64,000 nucleotides of DNA from Chrysomallon squamiferum (lineage: Eukaryota > Mollusca > Gastropoda > Neomphalida > Peltospiridae): positions 21,144,110-21,208,109 of the forward strand of contig CM022679.1 of the NCBI GenBank assembly GCA_012295275.1, given 5' to 3'. Below the pieces are notes generated by a model. The model searched no databases. It was not told where the DNA came from and worked only from the letters and a program-made list of their open reading frames with translations. Below, one piece after another: positions 36,094 to 47,471 of this stretch; position 1 is the first letter of the stretch; the number at the start of each line of letters is the position of its first letter. The position numbers were made by a program, and so were the translations under genes.

Positions 36094-39046
36094 TACTTGA
36101 TGTCACATGAAAATAAATTTTGTATAATGAGTAATTTCTTCAAGCTCAAACTTAGCTAATAATGAAGTAATGCATCTTTAAAAAAACCTCAGCAAATGCA
36201 CTGAGACAATAAGATTGGTCTCCAGAAATAAAGAAATTCAGTAACGAACAATACATACTTAGTAGACCTTTTGAAATATTTCATTTCAGTCACAAAGAAA
36301 TCACACCAGTTTTAAAATCATATGAAAGTGTCAGGGACCACAGTTATAAACCAGCTGGTCCTTGGTTGCTATGGTATTGGCACCTGCTCTGCCCTGCTAT
36401 TATCTATACTGCATGTATTCTGTGTTCAAAACTCTTCTCGGAGTACCAGGGAGCTGTTTTTATGGTTGGTATGTTTGTGACAGTCTACTTGATGAAGACA
36501 ATGACACACAGAATTAAACATGTGTGCAGGTACTTAAAAAATTACTTTTTCTTTGTATAAGTATATGTATGGATTAACACAGGAAAAAGAATTAGTTTTG
36601 ATATTAGATGGATGAATATTGTTAGGAGGTATTTTTATAGTCGTTTAATTTTACTGTTGTTTCTTTTCTTTTCTTTCTTGTTATATAAGGTTTCTTAAAG
36701 ATAGCGTTTTTTGTGTTTGATTTAAAATTATCCAAATTTAATACTTAATAATATCGATAGATATGTCAAATAGAGCTAATTTTAAGGATACGTTTCTGTT
36801 GTTAATTAATCATATATATATATAAACTGAATCATTTTATAGTTTGATCACTTTATCAAATGTCTTCAGAAGTGAAAATAGCATTTAAATAATTCTTTTT
36901 AATATTTTAAAATTAGTTTTGATGATTCTTTAAACACTCTATAATTAAGATATGATAAAAAGTTTCCTATATAAATTACAGTATTTCTCAGTATTTTTGT
37001 TTCTCTGTATTTTTAGGTGGCCAAATCCAATCTATACAGGAGCGTTTGGAGCTGGTTTGATTCATTCAGTGATACTGTATTTTTATTTAATATTGCCTTG
37101 TATCCTTTGTCACACCTGTACAAACACACCTTGTTTCTTCTCTTTATTTGATTTGATTTGAAACATCTACTACTGTTTATTTCACATACACAGATCATGC
37201 ATTTATATTTTCTTTTCTGAAATTTGTTACTTTTATAGTCTTAAAATCTGAAGGTATCCAAAATGAAATCCTCTCTATGAAAACACCTGACTTTATGCAA
37301 ACTATAGTGTCATCAAATATTCATGAATTTAAAGTAGAGATTGATAAAAGAGGTTTTAAACTTGTATTTCACTGATATGATAGTCTTCACTTTTTATTGT
37401 TGTTTTCTCAACAAAATAGTGTCATCATATATTCATTTATTTAAAGTATAAGTTGATATCCGTGAATGTAAATTTATTTCACTGATATGACTGTCTTCAC
37501 TTTTTATCATTGTTTTCTCAACTGATCAATCAGATTTGTATTACAATGTTTGGCTTGTGATTTTCACTGCAGTATTTGCTAGTGTGCTGCTTATGCTGTT
37601 TACTATGGTTCTCTATGTGGATCCAGGTTTGAATACACTGAGTACTGGCTTTATGTTAAGTGCATGTAAAAAGTGTGTTAGAAATTATTGGAAAATATTG
37701 GTGATTTCTCTTTCCTAAAATATCATGTTTAAAAAAGGAAAGATGTAGATAAAATAAAATGCACGAATGTATTTTATTTGTAGTTTGTATGAATGTGTGA
37801 CAGAATGAAATAATTTAGCCAGTAAAAGTGTATTTTGAAAAAGTTAAATTTGATAAAAGACTATTGTTGCTGTTGTTGTTGTTGTTGAGAATTTATTGTT
37901 TAAGATAATAAATAAATAATTTGTAAAAATCACCCTAACTGCATTTCTTTTATTTAAGGTACTGTTAAGGAATCTGTGATCAATCCAGCCACTGGTCAGC
38001 CTAAAACTCTGTTTGATTTAGTTACTTCTGTCCCTCCAGGAAAATTGGGAGATTACTGCATAGACTGCGAGGTAGGTTATTTACAGATATTCACACAAGT
38101 GCCTAAAATGAAACAAGAAAACAAAATAGGAAAGAAAGCAGTAAATAAAAAATAAATAAAAAAGAAGACACTTGGGTTTCTTTTATTATTTTAATAGAAT
38201 TACAAATGATTAGCTACCACAGCCATGCATAGATTAGGTTGATGGTCATTATTAACAAAATAAGCAAAAGTAAATAAACAATAGAAAAAAAAGAACAAAA
38301 GAAAGATGTTAATATTTATGAAATTTGAAATTATTAGCTAAAGCTGGTGTGCATGAAGTTGGTTGATTAGAGCCTCTTTTTTCTTTCCATTATTCAGTAT
38401 TTTTTTTCAATAATCAAATAGTTGTCTCCTGTCTTAATAAGAAGAATGTGAAAAAGACCTAGGATTTAAAATTAGTATGTTTTTGATTTTAGATAAAACA
38501 ACAAAATAGATTTAAAACTACTAATGGTGTTGATGTGATTCGATGGATTTATTTCGTAAATTTGTTTTCCAGATTGCATGTCCTCGATGGACCAAACACT
38601 GCAGGCTCTGTAACCGCTGTTTCAGACAGATGGATCACCACTGCTTGTTTTTACTGAAGTGCATCGCAGAGAAAAACCACGTCTACTTCATTTGGTTTAT
38701 CATAACTTGCATCATATCAATGATTACATTTGTGGCATCTGCTGTAACCTATTGTCAGCAGTTCTATAATCGTTCCTTTTGGGATACAGTGATAATCCTG
38801 TTTCACACAGATGGCTGGCTACTCTCTCTGACATTTTTCAACTCCGTATCAATCTTCTGGGGTTTACAGCTTCTCTTCTTTCAGATCTCCATCATCTCTA
38901 AAGGATACACAACCTACTTCCAGCCAACAGAAAATATGGATATTCTCACAACATCAGAGAAGCTAATGAATGTGTTGTATTTCTTGCTAAAGCATAAAGC
39001 CTATATCGAGAATGAAATGCTGAAACAAGATACGCTTAGTGTATGA
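33692..39046 (+). CDS. ankyrin-repeat DHHC palmitoyltransferase, complete, 9 exons
   Basis: Predicted membrane S-acyltransferase with the ankyrin plus DHHC architecture of ZDHHC13/17 and Drosophila Patsas. Exons: 33692-33836, 34291-34537, 35252-35384, 35769-35947, 36290-36529, 37017-37099, 37534-37626, 37959-38071, 38573-39046 (1707 nt, 568 residues, all phases match). Ankyrin repeats fill residues about 45-235 (GWHGNTALHRACLVGDINVV, GETPLHYAAKRG, QSPLHIICGFGHAECFKYL, GNTPMHLTVMEGHGHMTWLL, GYTPVDIACQRD). Two membrane helices lie around 255-305 and two more around 320-370. The zinc-binding cysteine-rich domain (407-446) is complete: C-x2-C-x9-HC-x2-C-x2-C-x4-DHHC-x5-C-x4-N, with catalytic C435. 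Two further helices follow. The residues after DHHC (LFLLKCIAEKNH) differ from the usual PWVxNCIGxxN, so I do not assign it to ZDHHC13 or ZDHHC17. Confidence 0.9.
34210..34239 (+). repeat. (TG)n microsatellite
   Basis: TG run in the first intron of the ankyrin-DHHC gene. Confidence 0.95.
36027..36088 (+). repeat. TG then CA compound repeat
   Basis: TGTATG/TG units switch to (CA)n at about 36052, giving a self-complementary intronic tract. Confidence 0.9.
37100..37533 (+). other. probable U12-type intron in the ankyrin-DHHC gene
   Basis: The donor reads GTATCCTTT, the exact U12 consensus for the GT-AG class, directly after exon 37017-37099. Near the 3' end TTTTCTCAACT (about 37513-37523) resembles the U12 branch site TTCCTTAAC, with its adenosine about 12 bases from the acceptor AG, and there is no long polypyrimidine tract next to the AG. 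The phase (1) fits exon 37534-37626. The branch-site region is present twice (see the repeat entry). Confidence 0.8.
37304..37522 (+). repeat. 112-base direct duplication including the U12 branch site
   Basis: ATAGTGTCATCA...TATTTCACTGATATGA...GTCTTCACTTTTTAT...TGTTTTCTCAAC occurs at 37304-37412 and again at 37416-37522. Only the second copy is followed by the functional ATCAG acceptor. The first copy is followed by AAAATAG, a decoy whose use would add a stop codon. Confidence 0.85.
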
Positions 39047-40507
39047 ATGTTAAAAATTGTGTTTACCAAAGAGTAATTATTGTTAGCTTTAAAACTGTAC
39101 AGTTCTCTGTGACAAACAGGTCACAAATATATATTATTTGTCATTTTGAGTGATGAGCTTGTTAACATTATTTGTTTTATATATTATTCATATAATACAA
39201 TACTCACATTTGGCTTTTGTGTACATTATATATATTTTTTTACATAGATATTTTTATTAAAAAGTGCATTTCTATTTCTTTTGTTAAGAAGTTCGTTGTT
39301 GCTAAATTTTTATATAAATATTTATGAGAAAATGTTTTATAAATATTGAAGAATATATAAATACTCCTTTACATTTACAGTAATGTAGACATATTTTTTT
39401 TGGTAATATTCTGTAACTTTATGGAAATCAAAGCTTGAGAGAGAAAGAGAGAGAGAGAGACACAGAGAGAGTAGTAGATGGAATAAAGCCACATATTTGC
39501 ACAAATATTCCTTTTTAATTTTTATGATAATAAATGGCTTATTTTCCCCCAAGAGTACATTTTCTGTTTTTATATATACATATCAAAAATTCAGTGTGAT
39601 ATACCCATTATTATTTAATTTAGTGCAAAAACAATTAATATAATAATACTTTAGAAATCAAACTTTTTAGTATTTACTATATACATTGTTTTTAAGAACC
39701 ATACAAATGTCTCAAGAGATTTTTTCTGTCAAAATATAATTTTAAAAAGTAAAAATGATTGATTCATTTAAGTTTCACTATTAATTCATTATCAAATAAC
39801 TTACATAGTGTGTTATATCTTTTCACATTCTTATGTTGAATACCAATAACTTTTTATTTTCATGTCTTTAATATATACATTATAAATAAATAAAATGTTT
39901 GCAGTCCAGTAACTGTGTATTTTGTTTTATTTCAGCAAGAGTAAAGAACTTTTGTTTAATCATAAAATAATATTCATAACTGAAGTTCTAAAACAGCTGT
40001 TATAAAGTACACACTTATTTCACTACATTTACAAACTTTTTGAACTGATTTTAAAAAAGTGACAAAGGCAAATAATTTTAATATATGTGTGTGTGTGTAT
40101 ATATAGAGAGAGAGAGACAGATAGATTATTAATACTAACACCTATCACCTTTTAAAATCTGTTTTTGAAATTTGTTCAAACTCCAAATAGGTTGACCAAA
40201 TGTCCTGCTAACCATCAGATGATTACTTGTTTGCATCAGCTGAACCAAATCGTAGCAAATAAAAATATGTCCTCTGATATAAACTGTAATTTCCTGAAAT
40301 TTGAAAACTAATTAGTTTTTGTACAATAAAATTCTATGTATGTTTGATAAAAATATATTATTTAATAATAATAATAATAATAATAACAATAATAATAATA
40401 ATAATAAAAGAAGAAGAAGAAAATATAAGGAAAGATATTTTAATTAAATATGCACTCAATACATTTAAATTTACAATTATATGATTACAAACCTAGATGA
40501 TGGGCTA
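39047..40507. other. 3' UTR of the ankyrin-DHHC gene and intergenic DNA
   Basis: No exon recognised. Plus-strand AATAAA signals are present (for example within ATAAATAAATAAAATG near 39885-39896). A GA-rich microsatellite lies at about 39434-39470 and an (AAT)n tract at about 40365-40410. Confidence 0.5.
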
Positions 40508-40630
40508 TTTTTCTTGATTAGCAGTGAGGATATTTTTATGTACCACCCCAAATATGACAGTACATACCACAACCTTTGCTACATGAAGTATAGATCACTG
40601 GGTGGATTGGGAAACTGCTTTATGACCAAC
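40508..40630 (-). repeat. degenerate mollusc-type SINE-like repeat
   Basis: The order TTAGCAGTGAGGAT, TTTTTATGTACCACCCCA, GACAGTACATACCACAACCTTTG, TCACTGGGTGGA matches, from memory, a very abundant interspersed repeat in mollusc genomes (GATTAGCAGCAAGGGATCTT, ATGCACCATCCCAC, AGCACATACCACGGCCTTTG, GCACTGGCTGG), here heavily mutated. Orientation is assigned to the minus strand because the copy appears as the reverse of the form I remember. No database check was possible. Confidence 0.55.
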
Positions 40631-40859
40631 CAAGATTAAATGATCAGATCATTAACCACATTTTGAGCTAATCATTAACAACAATAATAAATATACTTAC
40701 CATATTGCTTTAGTTTGATTTGTTTTATAGAATGTTATAAATTATTATTAGTGGAATTCTGCTTCATACATACATACTTATTTTCAATAATAATCTGATA
40801 ATGTAAAAAAGAAACCTTAAGTTGTAACTGCTATAACATAAACCAATGTTGTCTTTCGA

Positions 40860-41080
40860 TTACTTCCCTTGCATTTCAAGGCAAATGGAAATATAGAGGG
40901 CGCCAGGAAGCAGGTGTGTACCGGAAATGCCTCGATTTAGTCGTAAACATGATAAATTTGGGTTGACACATTTATATAGAATATGAAAAAAACTAAACTT
41001 AAACTAATACGCCCCTCGGAATCCTAGTTTAGTAATTGTTAACAAAAGGTTTTGACAATGGCAAGTATCGTTTTGTGTGA
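40860..41080 (+). promoter_or_regulatory. probable promoter and first-exon region of the RAPGEF gene
   Basis: A locally GC-richer, CpG-containing stretch (GGGCGCCAGGAAGCAGG, then ACCGGAAAT at 40920-40928, an ETS-like site) lies about 1.1 kb upstream of the first recognised RAPGEF exon, and no other gene explains it. The noncoding first exon and its donor cannot be fixed by eye; candidates are at about 41049, 41075 and 41283. Confidence 0.45.
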
Positions 41081-41614
41081 GGAAAGAGGAATGTATGGAT
41101 TTTTTTCTCTAGACATATTAACTCACTTCAAACTTCAAAGTCAAACATTAGAATGTTAGTTGAAATTCTCGATTTAAATGTCTAAAAGAAATGTTTTTAA
41201 AAAAAGTTTTGGATTTATCCTGTGAAATATTATTTTGAGCATTAATCTCTATTAAACTGAGCGAGTGGGCATGCAGCTATAGGTAACTTAAAAAGTCATT
41301 ACTTTTGAAAAGGTGAAAGAAGATTCATGGTCTATTCACCAGTACTCAGATTTCTTTTTTCTCTGCTCCCTTCACTGACAGTCTGACGCCGGTCTTACAA
41401 ATACAAATTTCGAAGGAATCATCTTTTTTTTTGTCTTTAAATACATATTCTTAATTTTAATAACTTTAATATACCTTTCAGAAACAATAGTACTGTACAT
41501 AGTGTAATAAATACACATATAACTATTATCAGTGACATCTGTTATTCTTTTATAGGATCTCTAACTCTAAACTAAAGAAATCCTTAAATAAATGTGTGTG
41601 GATGTGTGTGTGTG

Positions 41615-41623
41615 TGTCTATCA

Positions 41624-41657
<34 letters not shown>
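41615..41657 (+). repeat. (TCTA)n microsatellite
   Basis: TG run followed by about nine TCTA units between the RAPGEF promoter region and its first recognised exon. Confidence 0.95.
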
Positions 41658-41980
41658 TTATTCTTTTTCAGATAATCAGTATTTGACAAAATGTAAATAA
41701 TAATACAGTGAATAAAGTGATTTTATATTAGGATTATTTTAATTAAATCCAGATTTCAAACAGTTATTTGTAAAAGGGTTTGGATTTATTTTAAATTTTA
41801 TTTGTTCATCTTAATTTAGCTTTGAATCAGGTATTGGATTTGTTGAATCAAAATGCAGTATCATAAACATAGTAATAAAAAAATATAACACAAAAGCATA
41901 TAAATTAAAACTATAAAATTTTTAAAAATTAATACTTATATTATAAATACTTTTTAAAACATTTTTTTTTTTTTTTTTAG

Positions 41981-42064
41981 ATGAGCAAGAATTGTGATAT
42001 AGTGACTTTTAACCTGACATGGAAACATACAGCTCTGCAGCAGAATGATAATATCTTCGTTTGA
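41981..42064 (+). other. upstream ORF in the RAPGEF leader (27 codons)
   Basis: ATG immediately after the acceptor opens a 27-residue frame ending in TGA at 42062-42064, more than 250 bases upstream of the main start. The peptide is not recognised. If this exon is internal, the ribosome would meet this uORF before the main ATG. Confidence 0.45.
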
Positions 42065-42328
42065 AAATAATCACTATGTTAAAGTAAATGGATTAAACTA
42101 AATTATGACCATGAAGACAAATTCATTGACCTGTCATCAGATATTGATGCATTATTTCAGTTTTGAGGATAACCCAGTTACTTAAGGATTGGATCAGTCA
42201 GTTTTACGATTCTGTTTAAACATGAAAATACTTGGATTAAATGTTCTGCCAGTTTCAAACATTACAAATACTGATCTTAAATAATTCTCAGTAATTTTAT
42301 CTCCATTGTGCAATTTGGATGGGCAATA
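41981..42328 (+). other. RAPGEF 5' UTR within the first recognised exon
   Basis: A long T run and AG at 41980 form a strong acceptor. The sequence from 41981 to 42328 has stops in the RAPGEF frame, the last being TAA at 42278-42280, so it is untranslated leader. It begins with an ATG that opens a short upstream ORF. Confidence 0.65.
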
Positions 42329-44328
42329 ATGTCATCACCTGCAGATCAGCAGTTTTTAGCAGCTTTGAAGATTCCTCCAGGTCAAAGATCAGATCAGGTA
42401 TTTTTGTCATTCTTTAACTTGTAGATCTATTTAAATAATTGTAATTGTTTCATGTGAAAATCATTACTAGCATAAATATAGTTGAATAAAATAACAATTT
42501 TTTATTCTTTATTTGATGTTAGTAATTTATTTTGTCTTAGTTAGTTAAATAGATTTAAATAAACTAAAAATAAGTTTACAATAATTATGTCCTAAATTGT
42601 CTGATTCTGATAGATATAACTTAAATACATACCATTTCCAGATTCATGAATGTGAAGTTAAAAGAAGTAATCATTCAATAGCTTTATTTAAAGAGGATCC
42701 AAATTTTAAAGAGCTGTTATAAAATATATGATGTAATCATGTATATAAGAAAATGAGTATTTTGTTTTCTTCAAAATAGCCATACTTCAGATAATTCAGA
42801 AGTATATGCTCCATATTCCTTTAATATACCTGCTATTTTAAAATGTCAAAAACTATTTTAGTGCCTGCTAATATCATAGCTTTTGTCATGTTTAACACAC
42901 CGTGACATTTAAAACAGGAAGAAAAGGTCATCTGGGTTTTACACTTAGAAAGATGAGAGTAATCAAGTAATAAAATTGCATAACTATGAGTCCTACAAAC
43001 CAATTTTGCAGTTAAGTTATTTATTGTTCGTGTTGAAAGAGCCTATTAGATGCTGTAGCATTCAAGCTTTCTTCAGAACTTGAGTCACTTTCGTAGTGTG
43101 TTCTGGTGGTGTTAAATCCAGACAAAATCATAAACATACTTCAGATGGTTTTGATTTTTGGTATTACATAATGGATAGAGTGTCTCAGTTAAAAAGAAAT
43201 TCCTGGAAATCATACAAGGCTGCAGTAACGGTAAACATATGTTCATTTGTTTTGGAATAATTGATGTTAACTGTTCTGACATTGACTGTTCAAGAATGGT
43301 ATAGAAATTAGATATATTTAATTATTTTCAAAATAACAATAATTTAAATTAATATTACTGTAGATTTGTGAAATAGTTGTTGACTTTGTCTTTAATAAAA
43401 ACAATAATATGTAAACCAGTAAATTATTTAAGAACAAAAAAAGTCAGCTAACCTCATTAATTTTCTCTGTGTCTAAATGCATTGGTTGCAGTACTGCATG
43501 TAAAGTTGTAAAACATGTATGTTTTAACTGATTAGTTAAATACATTATTTTATTAATGAAATCTTTTTTTTCAGTATAAATTATAATACTGATTTTAATT
43601 TTGTTTATTGCTTTTTGAAAATATTTTTCTGTATCTGTATAATATTTGAGCAAATGATGACAGTGTTGCTGTAGAAAATAGCATTAATTATGATTATTTC
43701 ATACTTTCAACAAAAACAAAAAAAAAAATAATAATAACAATAACAATAATAAAATAAATAATAAATAAAACAACTAACAAAGAGACCAAATGTTAACATT
43801 ACTGCAACTATTTGAATAACAATTTTAGTAAAAAGTAAGAACATATTATTCTACAATTTCATTATTTAACCTACCACAACATGGTTTTGTCTAGGACTTG
43901 GACGTTATATATGCCTACCTCCATGGAATGGAAGCACTGTCGACATTGAGAGAGTCAGCTCTAAAGTCACTCTGTAACAGTGTCCGATATGAGTTTCATG
44001 ATGCCAATGACATACTCTACTGGTAAGTATTTGTAATATTTTAAAAATAATATATGACTCTTATTATTTCAGTTTATCCATTATTAAATAATGGACCTTC
44101 AACAAAAAACAAAGAGCCAAAAAAAAAAAAAAAAAAAAAAAAAACTTATTCAAGTTTTTACTACATTAATTTATTTGTTTGTAAAGATAAATTGTAGATG
44201 AAGTAAAAGCTAAACTATTTGAAACAGAATTTTTTTATTTCATTTCCTTTATTTATATTTTTCCAGTGTGCTTCTAGCAATTTAGCAGTTATCTATATGA
44301 ATATCTATCTATCTATCTATCTATCTCT

Positions 44329-44359
<31 letters not shown>

Positions 44360-45384
44360 TATATATATATCTATATCTATATCTATATCTATATCTATAT
44401 CTATATCTATATATATACTTATTAATTCACAGAGAATTGGGTTGTTTTTCCTTTATCATCAGAATTATAATATATATCTACATCAGTAGGTTCCCCCTTT
44501 TCTTAAATCCTGGATCCTTCCCTGATGCAGGGGTAGCTAAGCAACATTGCAGCATTCTTGGTACCTGACATCACAGTAAAGTGATTCAATTCTTATCTCC
44601 TGCCAAACTATTTACCTTTGGTATTTTTTGACAATAGATCTGGCCTTTTTCATGTCAAGAGAGCCAAATATAAATGTTTATGAGTTATTGTGTTAAATTT
44701 ATACATTTACAAATAGGCTGCCTGCTTGTTGATGTTTCTGTTATTCTGTTCTAACAATTGCTTTGTAAATTTGTATTTCTGTTATTTCTATTTATTTTTA
44801 TTTTTATTCTTTTGCTTCTGTAATTACAATAACCTATATTGGAAAATTTAATTATAGATTACAGCTACAGTTCTTTATTCATAATTTCTCATAAGCGTAT
44901 AAATTCCTTTATTGTTTTGAATGTGTCTGTTATAGTTGTTTAATGTGATTGTCACAACTCATTGTTTGTCTCAGGTTACGTTGACATTTGGATGTTCTCC
45001 AAAGAGATTACAACATTTATAAATAACATCCTAAAAGTAGAATAGGATTGAAAAAGAACACACACAGAAAGAAAAAAAAACACCAAAATCTCAAAGCAGA
45101 ACAAATAGTGATATGTTAAGCCAAACAATGTCACCAGAATCTTTCTCCTGGTTAAATTTAAAATGGATCCATAATCAGTTTATCATTACAACTGGAAATC
45201 TTTTATTTGCAACAGAGATAATTATTATTATTTTTTTTTTAAAATTAATCTGTAATCTATTGTTGAACTTACAATAATAAATGTAAAAATATCTTTACAG
45301 TCAAGGTGAATTGGCAACATGTTGGTATATTCTGCTGTCTGGCTCGGTGTTCATCGAGGGTTCCATGTTCCTGCCAAGGAGCAG
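42329..45384 (+). CDS. RAPGEF2/6: RAPGEF2/6 (PDZ-GEF) Rap guanine nucleotide exchange factor, N-terminal exons, 3'-partial
   Basis: Membrane-associated exchange factor for Rap GTPases (Drosophila dizzy/Gef26). Coding segments 42329-42397, 43895-44022 and 45301-45384 join in frame (phases 0, 2, 2) to give about 93 residues. The start MSSPADQQFLAALKIPPGQR and then DLDVIYAYLHGMEALSTLRE, CWYILLSGSVFIEGSMFLP match the N-terminus of human RAPGEF6 (opening MNSPVD, with IYSYLHGMEILSNLRE and CWYILLSGSV). The last part begins the first cyclic-nucleotide-binding-like domain. The ATG at 42329 is the first in frame after the TAA at 42278 and corresponds to the human start. The second cNMP-like domain, REM, PDZ, RA and CDC25 GEF domains must lie beyond 64000, because I find no further exon in the window. 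Confidence 0.88.
44298..44417 (+). repeat. compound TCTA / TATATC / TA repeat
   Basis: TCTA units, then CTATAT hexamers flanking a central (TA)n, in a RAPGEF intron. Confidence 0.95.
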
Positions 45385-47423
45385 GTAGGTTCACTTATAT
45401 AATATCTAATTTATTCCAGTTAGAGACACCTGCCCTATCTGTTAATAGTCAAATCTGCCAGCTAATCTGATAGAGTTTATCAAATTTGATCTTATTTATA
45501 AAGTTTTTATTAGTAACGCTATCTCAGAATGTTATTTGGTGAGTTAGGTCTTAGAAAATAAAGCTTATTTTATGTATGTATCTTGCATTACCTCATAACA
45601 TCTGTTACGGTTTCATGCAGTGAAGGTGATACTAAAATCAGATGTATAATATGTGATAAAGGATTTTTATCCTTATTGATTATATTTACAGGGGTCATAA
45701 CTCTTGGTGTCTTAATGGTATTTAATTTTTTTTAAAGTCTAAAAAAAATAATAATAATAATAAAATAATATGTACTCTCTGGATAACATTAAATAATGTA
45801 TTATTTATAAGGTGTATTGTAACAGAGCAGCATATTAAATAATGTTTTACTTTTCATTTATGTAATGTGATTGTGACATTTTACAGCCTAAATAGCATAA
45901 ATATTAGTAATATTTCATTAAAATTATATAATTAAATGAAGTTTAGATTTTTAATAACAGCATCAGTTAGCAATAATAATAACTTTAGATTAACACATCT
46001 GAACTGTTAAACTAATGCATACAAACAACGGTCACTTGTCAAATGTTAGTGCCCTTTAAAGGATACCATTGTTATTACACAGTTGTAGGGTAATAAGGAG
46101 AATAGAATTTCATACTTTAACATGCACTTGATTGTAACTCTGGTTGATGTTCTGTTAGGTTAATATCTATGTATCATGAATAAAGTAGCATAATAACTGA
46201 TTACAAGCTACAGAAAGGACACTGGATAACAATATTATGCATCTGAAGAAAATCTTTTCCAAAATGTTTTCCAAAAGTGTGTTCAGCTACTTGGTAAATT
46301 CTCAATGAAAGTTTAGGATTGTATTTCCAGGCTGGTCAAACATTGCTAGAGACTGTTGTGGTTATCATTCATGTTGAAAGTGGTGATTGTTAGCACACAG
46401 TTCATATTTACACACTGCATCTTGCTGTTTGACAGTTACACTGGCTTCAGTGTTTGATACCACAAATGTGTCATGAGATATTTTATCAGAGACATCTTTT
46501 TTTTTCTTGTATGTAAAAACTAAATGGTTTCTTCTGTTGTAATTCAGTTGATTTTTATTTTATTTTATTTATGTAGTTTTTTAACCATAATCTGACTATC
46601 TACATAAATTTTGATATTTTTTCTTAATAAATAAGTAAGGATTTTTATTTTTTTTATTTTTTTTTTAAAGTGAATAGAAAATAATGTTTGTAAATTAGCT
46701 TCAAATAATTTTTATTTTTTAGGTGAACAAAATATTAAATTTTGAAATTCATTAACATTAACTCTGATATTTTTTCTCTCTTTCAGTTAACAATAAAGAA
46801 ATAAAGAAATACTGTTTACATTATAATAGCTTTAAAATATATTAACTGTTATTTATTAAACTTACATTGCTTTAGAAAACCATAACCACGTTTATGTACA
46901 AAAATAAAAAACTGATCACAGTTTCTAACAGTTTGGCATCAACTTTCTAATTATAACCAACGTTGTGAATCTGTGATGTTATCAAGTCAGAAATAATGAA
47001 ATTTTTTCTTCTTCCTCCATTTTTTTTTTAATTCCTTGCCTTCTCTTGCTGAATTAACTGACTTGTAAAGCACCAGGGTCCAGGCTGTGTTCAGGTTAGT
47101 TTCCAGATAGCTTAGAGAATAATTAACTAGCCTGAAATCCATGGGTTTGTTTGTCTTGTGATTACTAGTAAGGTTGTCTGTCAAGGACAAGGCTAAGGTA
47201 ATGCATACACACACAGTTTACTCAGTCGCTGCCACAGTCTTAAAATACTTGGTTTGTAAAATTAGTTCTTATTTCTGTCAGGCTCTGTGTATAAAAATAG
47301 TGGTACTAACTAACTGTGTTTCTATGATCTGATGGGTTAACTGTGTCAGTATGATGATGATTCTGAACCAGGAAGAAATTTTGTTTTGTATACTTCTTTT
47401 TATTTTATTTTAATTTTTATTTT

Positions 47424-47458
<35 letters not shown>

Positions 47459-47471
47459 TTTGTTTATTTAT
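47424..47471 (+). repeat. (TTTA)n microsatellite
   Basis: About twelve TTTA units in the long RAPGEF intron. Confidence 0.95.

Noticed and set aside
38543-38572. Upstream ATG in the open frame of the last ankyrin-DHHC exon
   Set aside because: It lies in the intron; the acceptor at 38571-38572 and phase 0 place the exon start at 38573.
44480-44590. AAATCCTGGATCCTTCCCTGATGCAGGGGTAGC as a mobile-element end
   Set aside because: Looks like transposon-derived text seen in many invertebrates, but too short and without boundaries to call.
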